A stretch of 64,000 nt of DNA from Nocardioides furvisabuli (GTDB lineage: Bacteria > Actinomycetota > Actinomycetes > Propionibacteriales > Nocardioidaceae). Below are positions 35,786 to 43,522 of this stretch, piece after piece. The notes under the pieces were generated by a model. That model saw only the letters and a program-made list of their open reading frames with translations. It had not been told where the DNA came from and made no database searches. The number at the start of each line of letters is the position of its first letter. Within the stretch, counting starts at the first letter, position 1. The DNA lies in NCBI RefSeq assembly GCF_021083185.1, contig NZ_JAIGQB010000007.1:1-64000 (forward strand). Reading direction: 5' to 3'. Both the position numbers and the translations under genes were made by a program.

Positions 35786-36349
35786 ATGGCAAGCACCAAC
35801 GACCTCAAGAACGGCATGGTCCTCAAGATCGAGGGTCAGCTCTGGGCCGTCGTCGAGTTCCAGCACGTCAAGCCCGGCAAGGGCCCGGCCTTCGTGCGCA
35901 CCAAGCTCCGCAACGTGGAGTCGGGCAAGAACGTCGACAAGACCTTCAATGCCGGCACCAAGGTCGAGACGGCCAACGTCGACAAGCGGACCATGCAGTA
36001 CCTCTACAACGACGGCTCGTCCTACGTCTTCATGGACACCAGCACCTACGAGCAGCTCGAGGTCGCGCCCGAGATCGTGGGCGACGCCAAGAACTTCATG
36101 CTGGAGAACCAGGAGGCGATCGTCGCCACCAACGAGGGCCGCGTGCTCTTCATCGAGCTGCCGGCCTCGGTCGAGCTGCTCATCGCCGAGACCGAGCCGG
36201 GCCTGCAGGGCGACCGCTCCACCGGTGGCACCAAGCCCGCCACGCTCGAGACCGGCCACCAGATCGCCGTGCCGCTCTTCATCACCTCCGGCGAGAAGGT
36301 CAAGGTCGACACCCGCGACTCGTCCTACCTCGGCCGCGTCAAGGGCTGA
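35786..36349 (+). CDS. efp: Translation elongation factor P
   Basis: EF-P rescues ribosomes stalled at polyproline. 187 residues: KOW-like N domain and two OB domains, with the C-terminal [19 protein letters not shown]. The tip loop reads [12 protein letters not shown]. The PGKGP loop is the form described for actinobacterial EF-P thought to work without lysine modification; no epmA, ymfI or deoxyhypusine-type modification gene is seen nearby. A GGAGG precedes the ATG. nusB follows ten bases later. Confidence 0.96.
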   Translation: MASTNDLKNGMVLKIEGQLWAVVEFQHVKPGKGPAFVRTKLRNVESGKNVDKTFNAGTKVETANVDKRTMQYLYNDGSSYVFMDTSTYEQLEVAPEIVGDAKNFMLENQEAIVATNEGRVLFIELPASVELLIAETEPGLQGDRSTGGTKPATLETGHQIAVPLFITSGEKVKVDTRDSSYLGRVKG

Positions 36350-36358
36350 GCGCACCAC

Positions 36359-36769
36359 GTGGCTGCCCGTTCGAAGGCGCGCAAGCGCGCGCTCGACATC
36401 CTGTTCGCCTCCGAGCTCCGCTCCGAGGACCCCGTCGTCGCGCTCGAGCGCGCCATCGAGGCCGGTGAGGGCCCGACCAACCCCTACACCGGCACGCTGG
36501 TGCGCGGCGTGGTGGAGCACCTCGAGCGCATCGACGAGGTGCTGAGCACCTACAGCAAGGGCTGGACCCTCGCGCGGATGCCCGCGGTCGACCGCAACGT
36601 GCTCCGCATCGGCGTCTACGAGCTGCTGTGGGGCGACGCCGACGTCCCCGACACCGTCGCGGTGAGCGAGGCGCTGCACCTCGTGCAGGACCTCTCCACC
36701 GACGACTCGCCGGCCTTCGTCAACGGTCTGCTCGGCTCCATCCAGCGCGACCGCTCCACCCTGGTCTGA
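36359..36769 (+). CDS. nusB: Transcription antitermination protein NusB
   Basis: NusB binds boxA RNA with NusE (S10) in rRNA antitermination. 136 residues. Conserved parts are RSKARKRALDILFASELR, the YTGTLVRGVVEHLERID region and LPAVDRNVLRIGVYELLW-like RMPAVDRNVLRIGVYELL, ending NGLLGSIQRD. GTG start at 36359. efp-nusB is a conserved pair. Confidence 0.95.
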   Translation: MAARSKARKRALDILFASELRSEDPVVALERAIEAGEGPTNPYTGTLVRGVVEHLERIDEVLSTYSKGWTLARMPAVDRNVLRIGVYELLWGDADVPDTVAVSEALHLVQDLSTDDSPAFVNGLLGSIQRDRSTLV

Positions 36770-36845
36770 GAACCGGTCTGACGGCTGGTCCGATCCGTCT
36801 CACCCCGCGGGGGGCACCGCGCTCGCCGCTGCGGCGCCGACCCCC

Positions 36846-36851
36846 TAGGTT
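36846..36851 (+). promoter_or_regulatory. -10 box (TAGGTT) of the DUF1206 gene, leaderless
   Basis: TAGGTT, six bases, then the ATG at 36858. Confidence 0.65.
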
Positions 36852-36857
36852 GACTCC

Positions 36858-37676
36858 ATGAACGATGCCAAGGCAGCCGGCCGGTCCGCAGAGAACAGCG
36901 AATGGCTGGACCACGTGGCCCGCGCCGGGCTGGTCGCCTACGGGACCGTGCACCTGTTGATCGGGTGGCTCGCGATCCAGCTCGCGTTCGGAGAGGCATC
37001 GTCGGCCGACGCCTCCAGCACCGGAGCACTGCGGACCCTCGCCCAGCAACCCCTTGGTGAGGTGCTGATCTGGGTGATCGCGATCGGCATGTGCCTGATG
37101 GTCCTGTGGCGGCTGATCGAGGCCGCGTTCGGCCACCAGGACGAGACCGACGAGAAGAAGCGCTGGCGCAAGCGGGCGACGTCGTTGGGCAAGGCCATCC
37201 TCTACGGCACCGTCGCGGTGACCGGGATCCAGATCGCCACGAGCTCGGGCGGAGGCTCGGGTGGTGGCACCGACTCCATGACGGCCAAGCTGATGAACCT
37301 GCCCGGGGGTCAGCTCATCGTCGGCCTCGTCGCCCTGGGCATCCTGGCGTACGGCGCTCGACTCATCCACAAGGGATGGACCGAGGGCTTCAAGGAGCAC
37401 CTCGACGCCAAGGGGAAGTCCGGGGACGACGGCTCGGCCTACATCATGCTCGGCAAGGTCGGCTACATCGCGAAGGGCGTCGCCATCATGCTGATCGGCG
37501 GCCTGTTCATGTATGCCGCGATCACCCACGAGGCCAAGAAGTCCGGCGGACTCGACCAGGCGCTGCAGACCGTCCTGGGCTACCCGTTCGGGCAGGCGAT
37601 GGTCGTCGCCATCGGGTTGGGGCTCGCGGCCTACGGCCTGTTCTGCTTCGCGCGTGCCAGGCACCTGTCGCGCTGA
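36858..37676 (+). CDS. DUF1206 membrane protein
   Basis: 272 residues with six predicted membrane helices arranged as three similar two-helix repeats. Each repeat has a pattern like ARAGLVAYGTVHLLIGWLA, LGKAILYGTVAVTGIQI or LGKVGYIAKGVAIMLIGG, followed by a G-ILAYG-type second helix with a charged end. This triplication is typical of DUF1206, common in actinobacteria and of unknown function. It converges on the TetR gene, 15 bases away. Confidence 0.85.
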   Translation: MNDAKAAGRSAENSEWLDHVARAGLVAYGTVHLLIGWLAIQLAFGEASSADASSTGALRTLAQQPLGEVLIWVIAIGMCLMVLWRLIEAAFGHQDETDEKKRWRKRATSLGKAILYGTVAVTGIQIATSSGGGSGGGTDSMTAKLMNLPGGQLIVGLVALGILAYGARLIHKGWTEGFKEHLDAKGKSGDDGSAYIMLGKVGYIAKGVAIMLIGGLFMYAAITHEAKKSGGLDQALQTVLGYPFGQAMVVAIGLGLAAYGLFCFARARHLSR

Positions 37677-37691
37677 CGGCGGACCCTGCTC

Positions 37692-38390
37692 TCAGCGTCG
37701 CGGCGCCGAGGCGACCGCGAGCGCGGTGGTGACCATGTGGTCGCGCACCTGCTCGGCGGTGACGCGGCTGATGCGAGGTACGCCGGGAGCGTCCTCGGAG
37801 ACGAGCATGGCCACGCGGCCGAGCTGGAGCGTCCCGAGCCCGCTGGCGTAGAGCATGTTGGCCAGCAGCCGGGGGTCGTCGACGCTGAAAGCGCCGCTGG
37901 CGGCCCCGGCCTCGATGGTGCGGGTCAGCACCGACAGGCAGCCGTTGATCGCCTGCCCGAGGCGGAACATCGCGCTCTCGCTGACCTCCTCGAGGAGGTC
38001 ACCGCCGGAGCGCCGCATGATCGCCTGGGCGCAGTCGACGAAGGCGGGGTGGGCCAGGCCGTAGTCGACGAACGCCTCGACGAGCGCCTCGAGCTGGGCG
38101 CGCGGCTCGTCCGTCGAGGCGGCCCCTTGCTCGAGCGCCACCCGCAGCTCATCGAGGTACTCCACCAGCGTGAGGCTGAAGAGCTCCTCCTTGCCGGTGA
38201 AGTGGCGGTAGATGATGGCCCGGTTGATCCCGACGGCCTTGGCGATGTCCTCGATCTGGGCGTCGCGGACGCCGCGCTCGTCGAAGAGGCCGCGGGTCGC
38301 GGAGATGATCTCAGCCTCGCGCACCCGGCGCCGCGCCGCAGCGGTGCCGCTGCGTCCGGTGGTCGTCGGGGCGGACGGCTCGGAGGTCAT
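37692..38390 (-). CDS. TetR-family transcriptional regulator
   Basis: 232 residues. The N-terminal helix-turn-helix lies at about 25-70 ([45 protein letters not shown]). A TetR-type ligand-binding C-terminus follows. The start at 38390 is fixed by the TAGACT box seven bases upstream; a longer open frame reaching into the ligase gene is not used. No divergent target is adjacent; the ligase gene upstream runs the same way. Confidence 0.88.
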   Translation of the reverse strand: MTSEPSAPTTTGRSGTAAARRRVREAEIISATRGLFDERGVRDAQIEDIAKAVGINRAIIYRHFTGKEELFSLTLVEYLDELRVALEQGAASTDEPRAQLEALVEAFVDYGLAHPAFVDCAQAIMRRSGGDLLEEVSESAMFRLGQAINGCLSVLTRTIEAGAASGAFSVDDPRLLANMLYASGLGTLQLGRVAMLVSEDAPGVPRISRVTAEQVRDHMVTTALAVASAPRR

Positions 38391-38397
38391 GGGGGCC

Positions 38398-38403
38398 AGT
38401 CTA
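38398..38403 (-). promoter_or_regulatory. -10 box (TAGACT) of the TetR gene, leaderless
   Basis: Minus-strand TAGACT, seven bases, then the ATG at 38390. Confidence 0.6.
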
Positions 38404-38431
38404 GGGAGCGTGGGGATCGGCCGGGCGCGCG

Positions 38432-39958
38432 TCAGGTGGCGATGTGGGCGCGGACCTGCTCGATCGTGTCCGCCTCGGCTGCTGCCTTGTCGTCGCGGTA
38501 GCGGATGACCCGGGCGAAGCGGAGCGCGACGCCGCCGGGGTAGCGCGTCGAGCGCTGAAGGCCGTCGAAGGCGATCTCGACGACCTGTTCGGGGCGCACG
38601 TGCACGACGTAGGAGCTGCGGTCGACCGGTGAGGTGGCCAGCTCGGTGAAGCGCTCGGTCTGCCAGGCGAGCATCTCGTCGGTCATGCCCTTGAAGGTCT
38701 TGCCCAGCATCACGAAGCCGGACGGCGAGGAGTCGTCGCGGGCGCCGAGGTGGATGTTGGAGAGCCAGCCCTCGCGCCGTCCCGAGCCCCACTCGACCGC
38801 CAGCACGACGAGGTCGAGGGTGTGGACCGGCTTGACCTTCACCCACGCCGAGCCACGACGGCCGGCGGCGTACGGCGCTGACAGGTCCTTGAGCACGACG
38901 CCCTCATGGCCCGCTGCGACCGTCTCGGTGGCGAAGGCGTCGGCCTCGTCGGGGTCGGAGGTGACGAGGCGGCGCACGCGGTGCTGCTCGGGGACGAGCG
39001 CGTCGAGGGCGGCGAGCCGCTCGTGGCCGGGGGAGTCGAGCAGGTCGCGGCCGTCGACGTGGAGCAGGTCGAAGAAGTGGGGGGTGACGGCGACGCCCGT
39101 GTCCTGGGCGGTGCGGCTCGCGGTGTCCTGGAAGGCCATCGGCCGCCCGTCCTCGGACAGCGCGAGCGCCTCGCCGTCGAGGACGAAGCGATCGGCCGGC
39201 AGCAACCGGGCGACCTCCACGACCTCGGGCAGTCGCCCGGTGATGTCGTCGAGGCTGCGGGTCACCACGACCACGTCGTCGCCGTCGCGGTGCACCTGGA
39301 TGCGGATGCCGTCGAGCTTGGCGTCGATCGCGACCTCGGTCGTGCCGTCGGGGGAGAGGCCCGCCATCGCGGCGGCGACGTCGGGGGCGCTGGAGGCGAG
39401 CATCGGCATGATCGGGCGGCCCACCTCCAGGCCGATCTCGGCCAGCGCCTCCTCGCCTGCGAACGCCGCCCCGGCGGCTGCGACCGTGCTGCCGGCGAGC
39501 ATCGCGGCACGGCGTACGGCTGCGAGGGGGACGCCGGCGACCTGTGCGACCGCCTCCTGGGTGACCGCGTCGAGCGCGCCCTGGCGGACGTTGCCGGTGA
39601 CGACGGCGCGCAGCCACGCCTGCTCGGCCGCGGTAGCGCGCCCGAAGAGCGCAGTCACCGCCTCGCGTCGGGCCAGCTGGGAGCCGGGCCCGGCGATGGC
39701 CGACATCGCGTCGAAGGCCTCGTGCACCTCGAGCACGGACAGCGTCGGCTCGTCGGCCGGCGGCGGGAGGTCGGTCAGGCCGCGGTGGCCCAGACCGGTG
39801 CGCCGCTGGCGCAGCGCGCCTCCGAGGTAGGACACGACCACCTCGAGCTCGGCGGGCTCGACGCGCGCGAGCGTCTCGGCGAGGGCCGCGACCTTGGCCT
39901 TGCGGGACCGGGTGGCAGCCACCGACGTGGACGTGGCGACGAGCTCGGCGAGCAGCAT
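38432..39958 (-). CDS. ATP-dependent DNA ligase (LigB type)
   Basis: 508 residues. Order: N-terminal DNA-binding domain (LLAELVATSTSVAATRSRKAK), then adenylation domain with the nucleotidyl-accepting Lys at about 214 in IDAKLDGIRIQVH, then the OB domain. Downstream ligase motifs include FVLDGEALAL, GHEGVVLKD and AWVKVKP. Length and layout match LigB of mycobacteria, which is accessory to the NAD-dependent LigA. The ATG at 39958 follows a CAGGAT box by six bases; an in-frame extension to 40003 is not used. Confidence 0.92.
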   Translation of the reverse strand: MLLAELVATSTSVAATRSRKAKVAALAETLARVEPAELEVVVSYLGGALRQRRTGLGHRGLTDLPPPADEPTLSVLEVHEAFDAMSAIAGPGSQLARREAVTALFGRATAAEQAWLRAVVTGNVRQGALDAVTQEAVAQVAGVPLAAVRRAAMLAGSTVAAAGAAFAGEEALAEIGLEVGRPIMPMLASSAPDVAAAMAGLSPDGTTEVAIDAKLDGIRIQVHRDGDDVVVVTRSLDDITGRLPEVVEVARLLPADRFVLDGEALALSEDGRPMAFQDTASRTAQDTGVAVTPHFFDLLHVDGRDLLDSPGHERLAALDALVPEQHRVRRLVTSDPDEADAFATETVAAGHEGVVLKDLSAPYAAGRRGSAWVKVKPVHTLDLVVLAVEWGSGRREGWLSNIHLGARDDSSPSGFVMLGKTFKGMTDEMLAWQTERFTELATSPVDRSSYVVHVRPEQVVEIAFDGLQRSTRYPGGVALRFARVIRYRDDKAAAEADTIEQVRAHIAT

Positions 39959-39964
39959 GGACCC

Positions 39965-39970
39965 ATCCTG
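39965..39970 (-). promoter_or_regulatory. -10 box (CAGGAT) of the ligase gene
   Basis: CAGGAT, six bases, then the ATG at 39958. The divergent PaiB-like gene has the same hexamer at the same distance. Confidence 0.45.
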
Positions 39971-40011
39971 CCGCCCGGCACCGACAGTCCGGTGCCTCCC
40001 CACGGGCAGTG

Positions 40012-40017
40012 CAGGAT
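40012..40017 (+). promoter_or_regulatory. -10 box (CAGGAT) of the PaiB-like gene
   Basis: CAGGAT, six bases, then the GTG at 40024. It decides this start over the ATG at 40009. Confidence 0.45.
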
Positions 40018-40023
40018 GGGCGG

Positions 40024-40638
40024 GTGACCGACCCCGAGCTCTACGTCCCGCGCTTCAACGTGATGGACGCAGGCGACGTACGCCCCTTCGTCGCGGCGGT
40101 CGCGACCGCGCAGCTCGTCACCGTCGGCGCCGACGGCCTGCCGGACGCGACCTTCCTCCCGGTGCTGTGGGAGGGCGACCGGCTCGTCGGCCACCTGGCC
40201 CGCGCGAACACCCACTGGCGGCGCATCGTCGACGGCTCGCCGGCGCTCGCGGTCGTGACGGGGTCGGACACCTACGTCTCGCCGAGCTGGTATGCCACGA
40301 AGGCCGAGCACGGCAAGGTCGTCCCGACGTGGAACTACTCCGTGGTCCACCTGCGCGGCAGCGTCGTCGTGCACGACGACCCCGCGTGGGTGCGCGACCT
40401 GGTGACCCGGCTGACCGGCCACCACGAGCAGCCGCGCGACGAGCCGTGGGCGGTCAGCGATGCCCCGGACGACTACGTCACCAAGAACCTGCGTCCCATC
40501 GTCGGCGTCGAGCTCGTCGTCTCGTCGGTGGAGGCGAAGGCCAAGCTCAGCCAGAACCGCTCCGACGAGGACCGCGTCGGCGTCGCCCGTGGACTGGCAG
40601 CCGATGGGCGGGACCCGTCCGGGCTGGTCGAGCAGTGA
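40024..40638 (+). CDS. FMN-binding PaiB-like protein
   Basis: 204 residues of the PaiB/FMN-binding split-barrel family. It has YVPRFNVMDAGDVRPFVAA, a beta-barrel core (ATFLPVLWEGDRLVGHLARANTHW), SPSWYATK and TWNYSVVHLRGSV, and the C-terminal AKLSQNRSDEDRVGVA. B. subtilis PaiB is linked to control of sporulation and degradative enzymes; other members are uncharacterised. The stop overlaps the next gene (GTGA). Confidence 0.85.
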   Translation: MTDPELYVPRFNVMDAGDVRPFVAAVATAQLVTVGADGLPDATFLPVLWEGDRLVGHLARANTHWRRIVDGSPALAVVTGSDTYVSPSWYATKAEHGKVVPTWNYSVVHLRGSVVVHDDPAWVRDLVTRLTGHHEQPRDEPWAVSDAPDDYVTKNLRPIVGVELVVSSVEAKAKLSQNRSDEDRVGVARGLAADGRDPSGLVEQ

Positions 40639-41252
40639 GGCCCGGCCGGATCCGCGAACGCTTCACCGGCCGCATCGCCGGGGTGGGCAGCACCAGCGGC
40701 GTCCGCGTCGTCGTCGGCCGCTGGGACGACTCGCCCTGGGGCGCCTTCGCCGACGTGATGGTCGAGGACGCCTCGGGGCATCGGGTGCTGCTGGCCCCGG
40801 ACGAGCGCGTGCGCGACTTCGTGACCGCGACCTACTCCTTCGACGAGCACGTCATCGAGCCGGTCTCTGTGAAGGACACTGCCGACGGCTGGCAGGTGTC
40901 GACGCCCTCGCTCTCGCTGCGTCTGGAGGTCGGCGGCCGTACGCCGCTGGGCGCGGCACTCGATCTCGTGCCCTCGCGAGTGGCGACTTCCCCTGCGTGG
41001 TGCACGGTGATCGACCCGGTGGCGCGCGTCGTGATGCGCGGGGTGCGGACGCGGGGGACCGCCGGCAGCGGCCGGCGGGAGTGGTACGGCGCGACGTCGG
41101 TGCGGGCCGTCACGCGGATCGCAGGGGAGTGGCGGGGTGCTGGTCTCGGGTCGCTCGCTCCGGTGGACCCGCCGTGCCGGTTCGGGTTCTCGTCGACGCC
41201 TGCCCGGCCGTCGGTGACCGACGTGGTGACGACGATCGATCGGGCGGGGTAG
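40635..41252 (+). CDS. Hypothetical protein coupled to the PaiB-like gene
   Basis: 205 residues, predicted soluble and beta-rich with no recognised domain. Notable are the opening IRERFTGRIAGVGSTSGVRVVVGRWDDSPWG, here given in shortened form as GRIAGVGSTSGVRVVVGRW, the phrase FADVMVEDASGHRVLLAP, and FVTATYSFDEHVIEPV. I do not recognise the family with certainty. The GTG overlaps the upstream stop codon, which suggests that both proteins act together. It converges on the aldolase gene. Confidence 0.65.
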   Translation: MRPGRIRERFTGRIAGVGSTSGVRVVVGRWDDSPWGAFADVMVEDASGHRVLLAPDERVRDFVTATYSFDEHVIEPVSVKDTADGWQVSTPSLSLRLEVGGRTPLGAALDLVPSRVATSPAWCTVIDPVARVVMRGVRTRGTAGSGRREWYGATSVRAVTRIAGEWRGAGLGSLAPVDPPCRFGFSSTPARPSVTDVVTTIDRAG

Positions 41253-41295
41253 TCAGCCCGCCGCGTCGCGCGGGTGTGCAGCCACGGGCATGCGA

Positions 41296-42042
41296 TCAGC
41301 GACCGTCGGCCCCCGCCCGGCTTCGGCCGACCTCGAGGTGCCGTGCCATGACCTCGCCGAGCGAGACGGTGTCCACTGCGACGGTCACGATGGTCGCTCC
41401 CTCAGCGGCGTATCCCGCGGCTTCCTCGCCGTCGTAGGCGTGGACACCGACCGGCACCCCGGATGCAGTGGCCCGGGCGATGATCGAGGACAGGACGCTG
41501 CGCAGCTCCGCCCTGCGGTCCGCACCGTGGAGCCCCAGCGACAGCGACAGGTCGCCGGGACCGACGTACACGCCGTCCAGCCCCTCGACGGCCAGCACCG
41601 CGTCCAGGTCCTCGAGGGCCGTGGCCGTCTCGACCATGGCGATCACCAGCGGCTGGGCGGCCCCGCCGGTCAGGCGGCCGATGGATCGCACGCCAGCAGG
41701 GGCGTAGCGCGTCGCAGCGACCACCTCGCGTGCGTGCTCGGCGTCGCGGACGTTCGGCACGATGACGCCGCAGGCACCCAGGTCGAGCGGTCGGCCGACG
41801 TCGGCGAACAACGGACTCCGGGTCCGGACCAGGGGTACTGCGCCCGCTGCCGCGATGGCTGCGGTGATCCCCGGGAGCTCCGCCTCCGACACGGCGCCGT
41901 GCTGCAGGTCCACCACGACGAAGTCGGACCCGGTCCGCGCCAGCACGTCGGCGGTCACGACACCGGGCAGCAGGCTCCACAACCCGTGGCAGGCGCTCCC
42001 GCTGGACCACCGGTTCCGTACGTCGGCCTCGTTCATCGCCAT
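41296..42042 (-). CDS. HpcH/HpaI aldolase-family protein
   Basis: A 248-residue TIM-barrel class II aldolase. The catalytic His-containing VDLQHG, the metal ligands Glu (AMVETATAL) and Asp (VGPGDLSLSLG), and VPLVRTRSP are present. Family members cleave or form 2-oxo acids such as 4-hydroxy-2-oxoheptanedioate; the substrate here is unknown. GGAGG stands four bases before the ATG at 42042 and ten before the ATG at 42036, so the exact start is open. Confidence 0.85.
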   Translation of the reverse strand: MAMNEADVRNRWSSGSACHGLWSLLPGVVTADVLARTGSDFVVVDLQHGAVSEAELPGITAAIAAAGAVPLVRTRSPLFADVGRPLDLGACGVIVPNVRDAEHAREVVAATRYAPAGVRSIGRLTGGAAQPLVIAMVETATALEDLDAVLAVEGLDGVYVGPGDLSLSLGLHGADRRAELRSVLSSIIARATASGVPVGVHAYDGEEAAGYAAEGATIVTVAVDTVSLGEVMARHLEVGRSRAGADGR

Positions 42043-42076
42043 GCGACCTCCGTCCTCTCGTGGTGCCGTGCCGCGG

Positions 42077-42086
42077 ACGATACAGT
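42077..42086. promoter_or_regulatory. Overlapping divergent -10 boxes for the aldolase and malQ genes
   Basis: On the minus strand TATCGT (42082-42077) faces the aldolase gene. On the plus strand TACAGT (42081-42086) faces malQ. The two hexamers share two base pairs, so RNA polymerase cannot occupy both at once. Both messages have short leaders with GGAGG-type ribosome binding sites. Confidence 0.45.
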
Positions 42087-42112
42087 CGCGACACCGCGCT
42101 GGAGGGAATGGG

Positions 42113-43522
42113 ATGCTGCACCGAGAGATGCCGCTCGAACGGCGACGGGCGGGTGTGCTCCTGCACGTGACATCCCTGCCCGGTCCCGGCTCGTCCGGTG
42201 ACCTGGGCGACGAGGCCTACCGGTTCGTCGACTTCCTCGCTGCCGCTGGCTGCTCGGTCTGGCAGCTCCTGCCGCTGGCGCCGACGCATCCGGCGGAGAG
42301 GTCGCCGTACGACGCCCTGTCGGCGATGGCGGGCAACACCGACCTGATCAGCAGCGAGCACCGGGTCGCCCACGGCCTCGACGATCCCGCGACGCTGACG
42401 GCGCAGCAGCAAGCCGCCTTCTCGTCGTGGTGTGCCGCTCAGGCCGACTGGCTCGAGCCCTACGTCGAGTACGCCGCCCTCCGCGAGCGGCACGACCTCG
42501 CGCCCTGGCCGTCCTGGCCGCCTGCACTGCGGAACCGCGATCCGCGGGCCGTCGCCGATGCGCTGGCACCACTGGCCGACCGGGTGCAGCTGCTGCGCTT
42601 CGAGCAGTGGGTCTTCGCGGTGCAGTGGGACCGGCTGCGGGACTACGCCGCGTCGAGGGGCGTGCTGATGTTCGGCGACCTGCCGATCTTCGTGTCCCTC
42701 GACAGCGCAGACGTGTGGGCGTCGCGCGACCTCTTCCACCTGGACGAGGAAAGCCGACCGATCACCGTCTCGGGATGCCCGCCCGACTACTTCGCGGCCG
42801 ACGGGCAGCGTTGGGACAACCCCCACTACGACTGGGCTGCGATGGCCGAGGACGGGTTCGGCTGGTGGCGACGTCGGATCACGCGCCAGCGCGAGCTCTT
42901 CGACCTGGTCCGCATCGATCACTTCCGGGGGCTCGACGCGGCGTGGCACGTGCCTGCCGACGCGCCCACGGCCCGTGAGGGCGAGTGGGTCCCCGGACCA
43001 GGGGCGGACCTCCTGTCCGTCCTCGTGGATGCTGCTGGTCCCGGGACTCTGGTGGCCGAGGATCTGGGCGTCATCACCGAGGAGGTCGACGAGCTGCGCC
43101 TCCAGTTCGGCCTGCCGGGCATGAAGGTGCTGCAGTTCGCCTTCGACGGCGACCGCGGCAACCTCCACCTGCCCAGCCGGCACGAGGAGCAGAGCGTCGT
43201 CTACACCGGCACCCATGACAACGACACGACGCTCGGGTGGTGGGACCAGCTCGACGAGACGGACCGCGAGCAGGTGCGCTCGAGTCTCGTCGACCCGGAG
43301 GAGCCCATGCCATGGGCGCTGATCCGGCTGGCGATGCAGTCGCGTGCCCGCCTCAGCGTCGTACCTGCCCAGGACATCCTCGGGCTCGGCAACGAGGCGC
43401 GGATGAACACGCCCGGCACCGCCGGCGACAACTGGGCCTGGCAGGCGCGTGCCGGGGCCTTCGACGACGGTCTCGCCCGCCGGGTCCGCGAGGTCGTGAC
43501 CGCGACGGGACGGCTCTCTTGA
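42113..43522 (+). CDS. malQ: 4-alpha-Glucanotransferase
   Basis: Transfers alpha-1,4-glucan segments (amylomaltase, GH77). 469 residues of the plant/bacterial short form. It has RRAGVLLHVTSLPG at the N-terminus, DLPIFVSLDSADVWA, VRIDHFRGLDAAWHVP with the nucleophile region, VAEDLGVITEEV with the acid/base, and YTGTHDNDTTLGWW. The ATG at 42113 has GGAGGGA five bases upstream. The stop overlaps the TTG of the amidase gene. No other glycogen genes are in the window. Confidence 0.94.
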   Translation: MLHREMPLERRRAGVLLHVTSLPGPGSSGDLGDEAYRFVDFLAAAGCSVWQLLPLAPTHPAERSPYDALSAMAGNTDLISSEHRVAHGLDDPATLTAQQQAAFSSWCAAQADWLEPYVEYAALRERHDLAPWPSWPPALRNRDPRAVADALAPLADRVQLLRFEQWVFAVQWDRLRDYAASRGVLMFGDLPIFVSLDSADVWASRDLFHLDEESRPITVSGCPPDYFAADGQRWDNPHYDWAAMAEDGFGWWRRRITRQRELFDLVRIDHFRGLDAAWHVPADAPTAREGEWVPGPGADLLSVLVDAAGPGTLVAEDLGVITEEVDELRLQFGLPGMKVLQFAFDGDRGNLHLPSRHEEQSVVYTGTHDNDTTLGWWDQLDETDREQVRSSLVDPEEPMPWALIRLAMQSRARLSVVPAQDILGLGNEARMNTPGTAGDNWAWQARAGAFDDGLARRVREVVTATGRLS

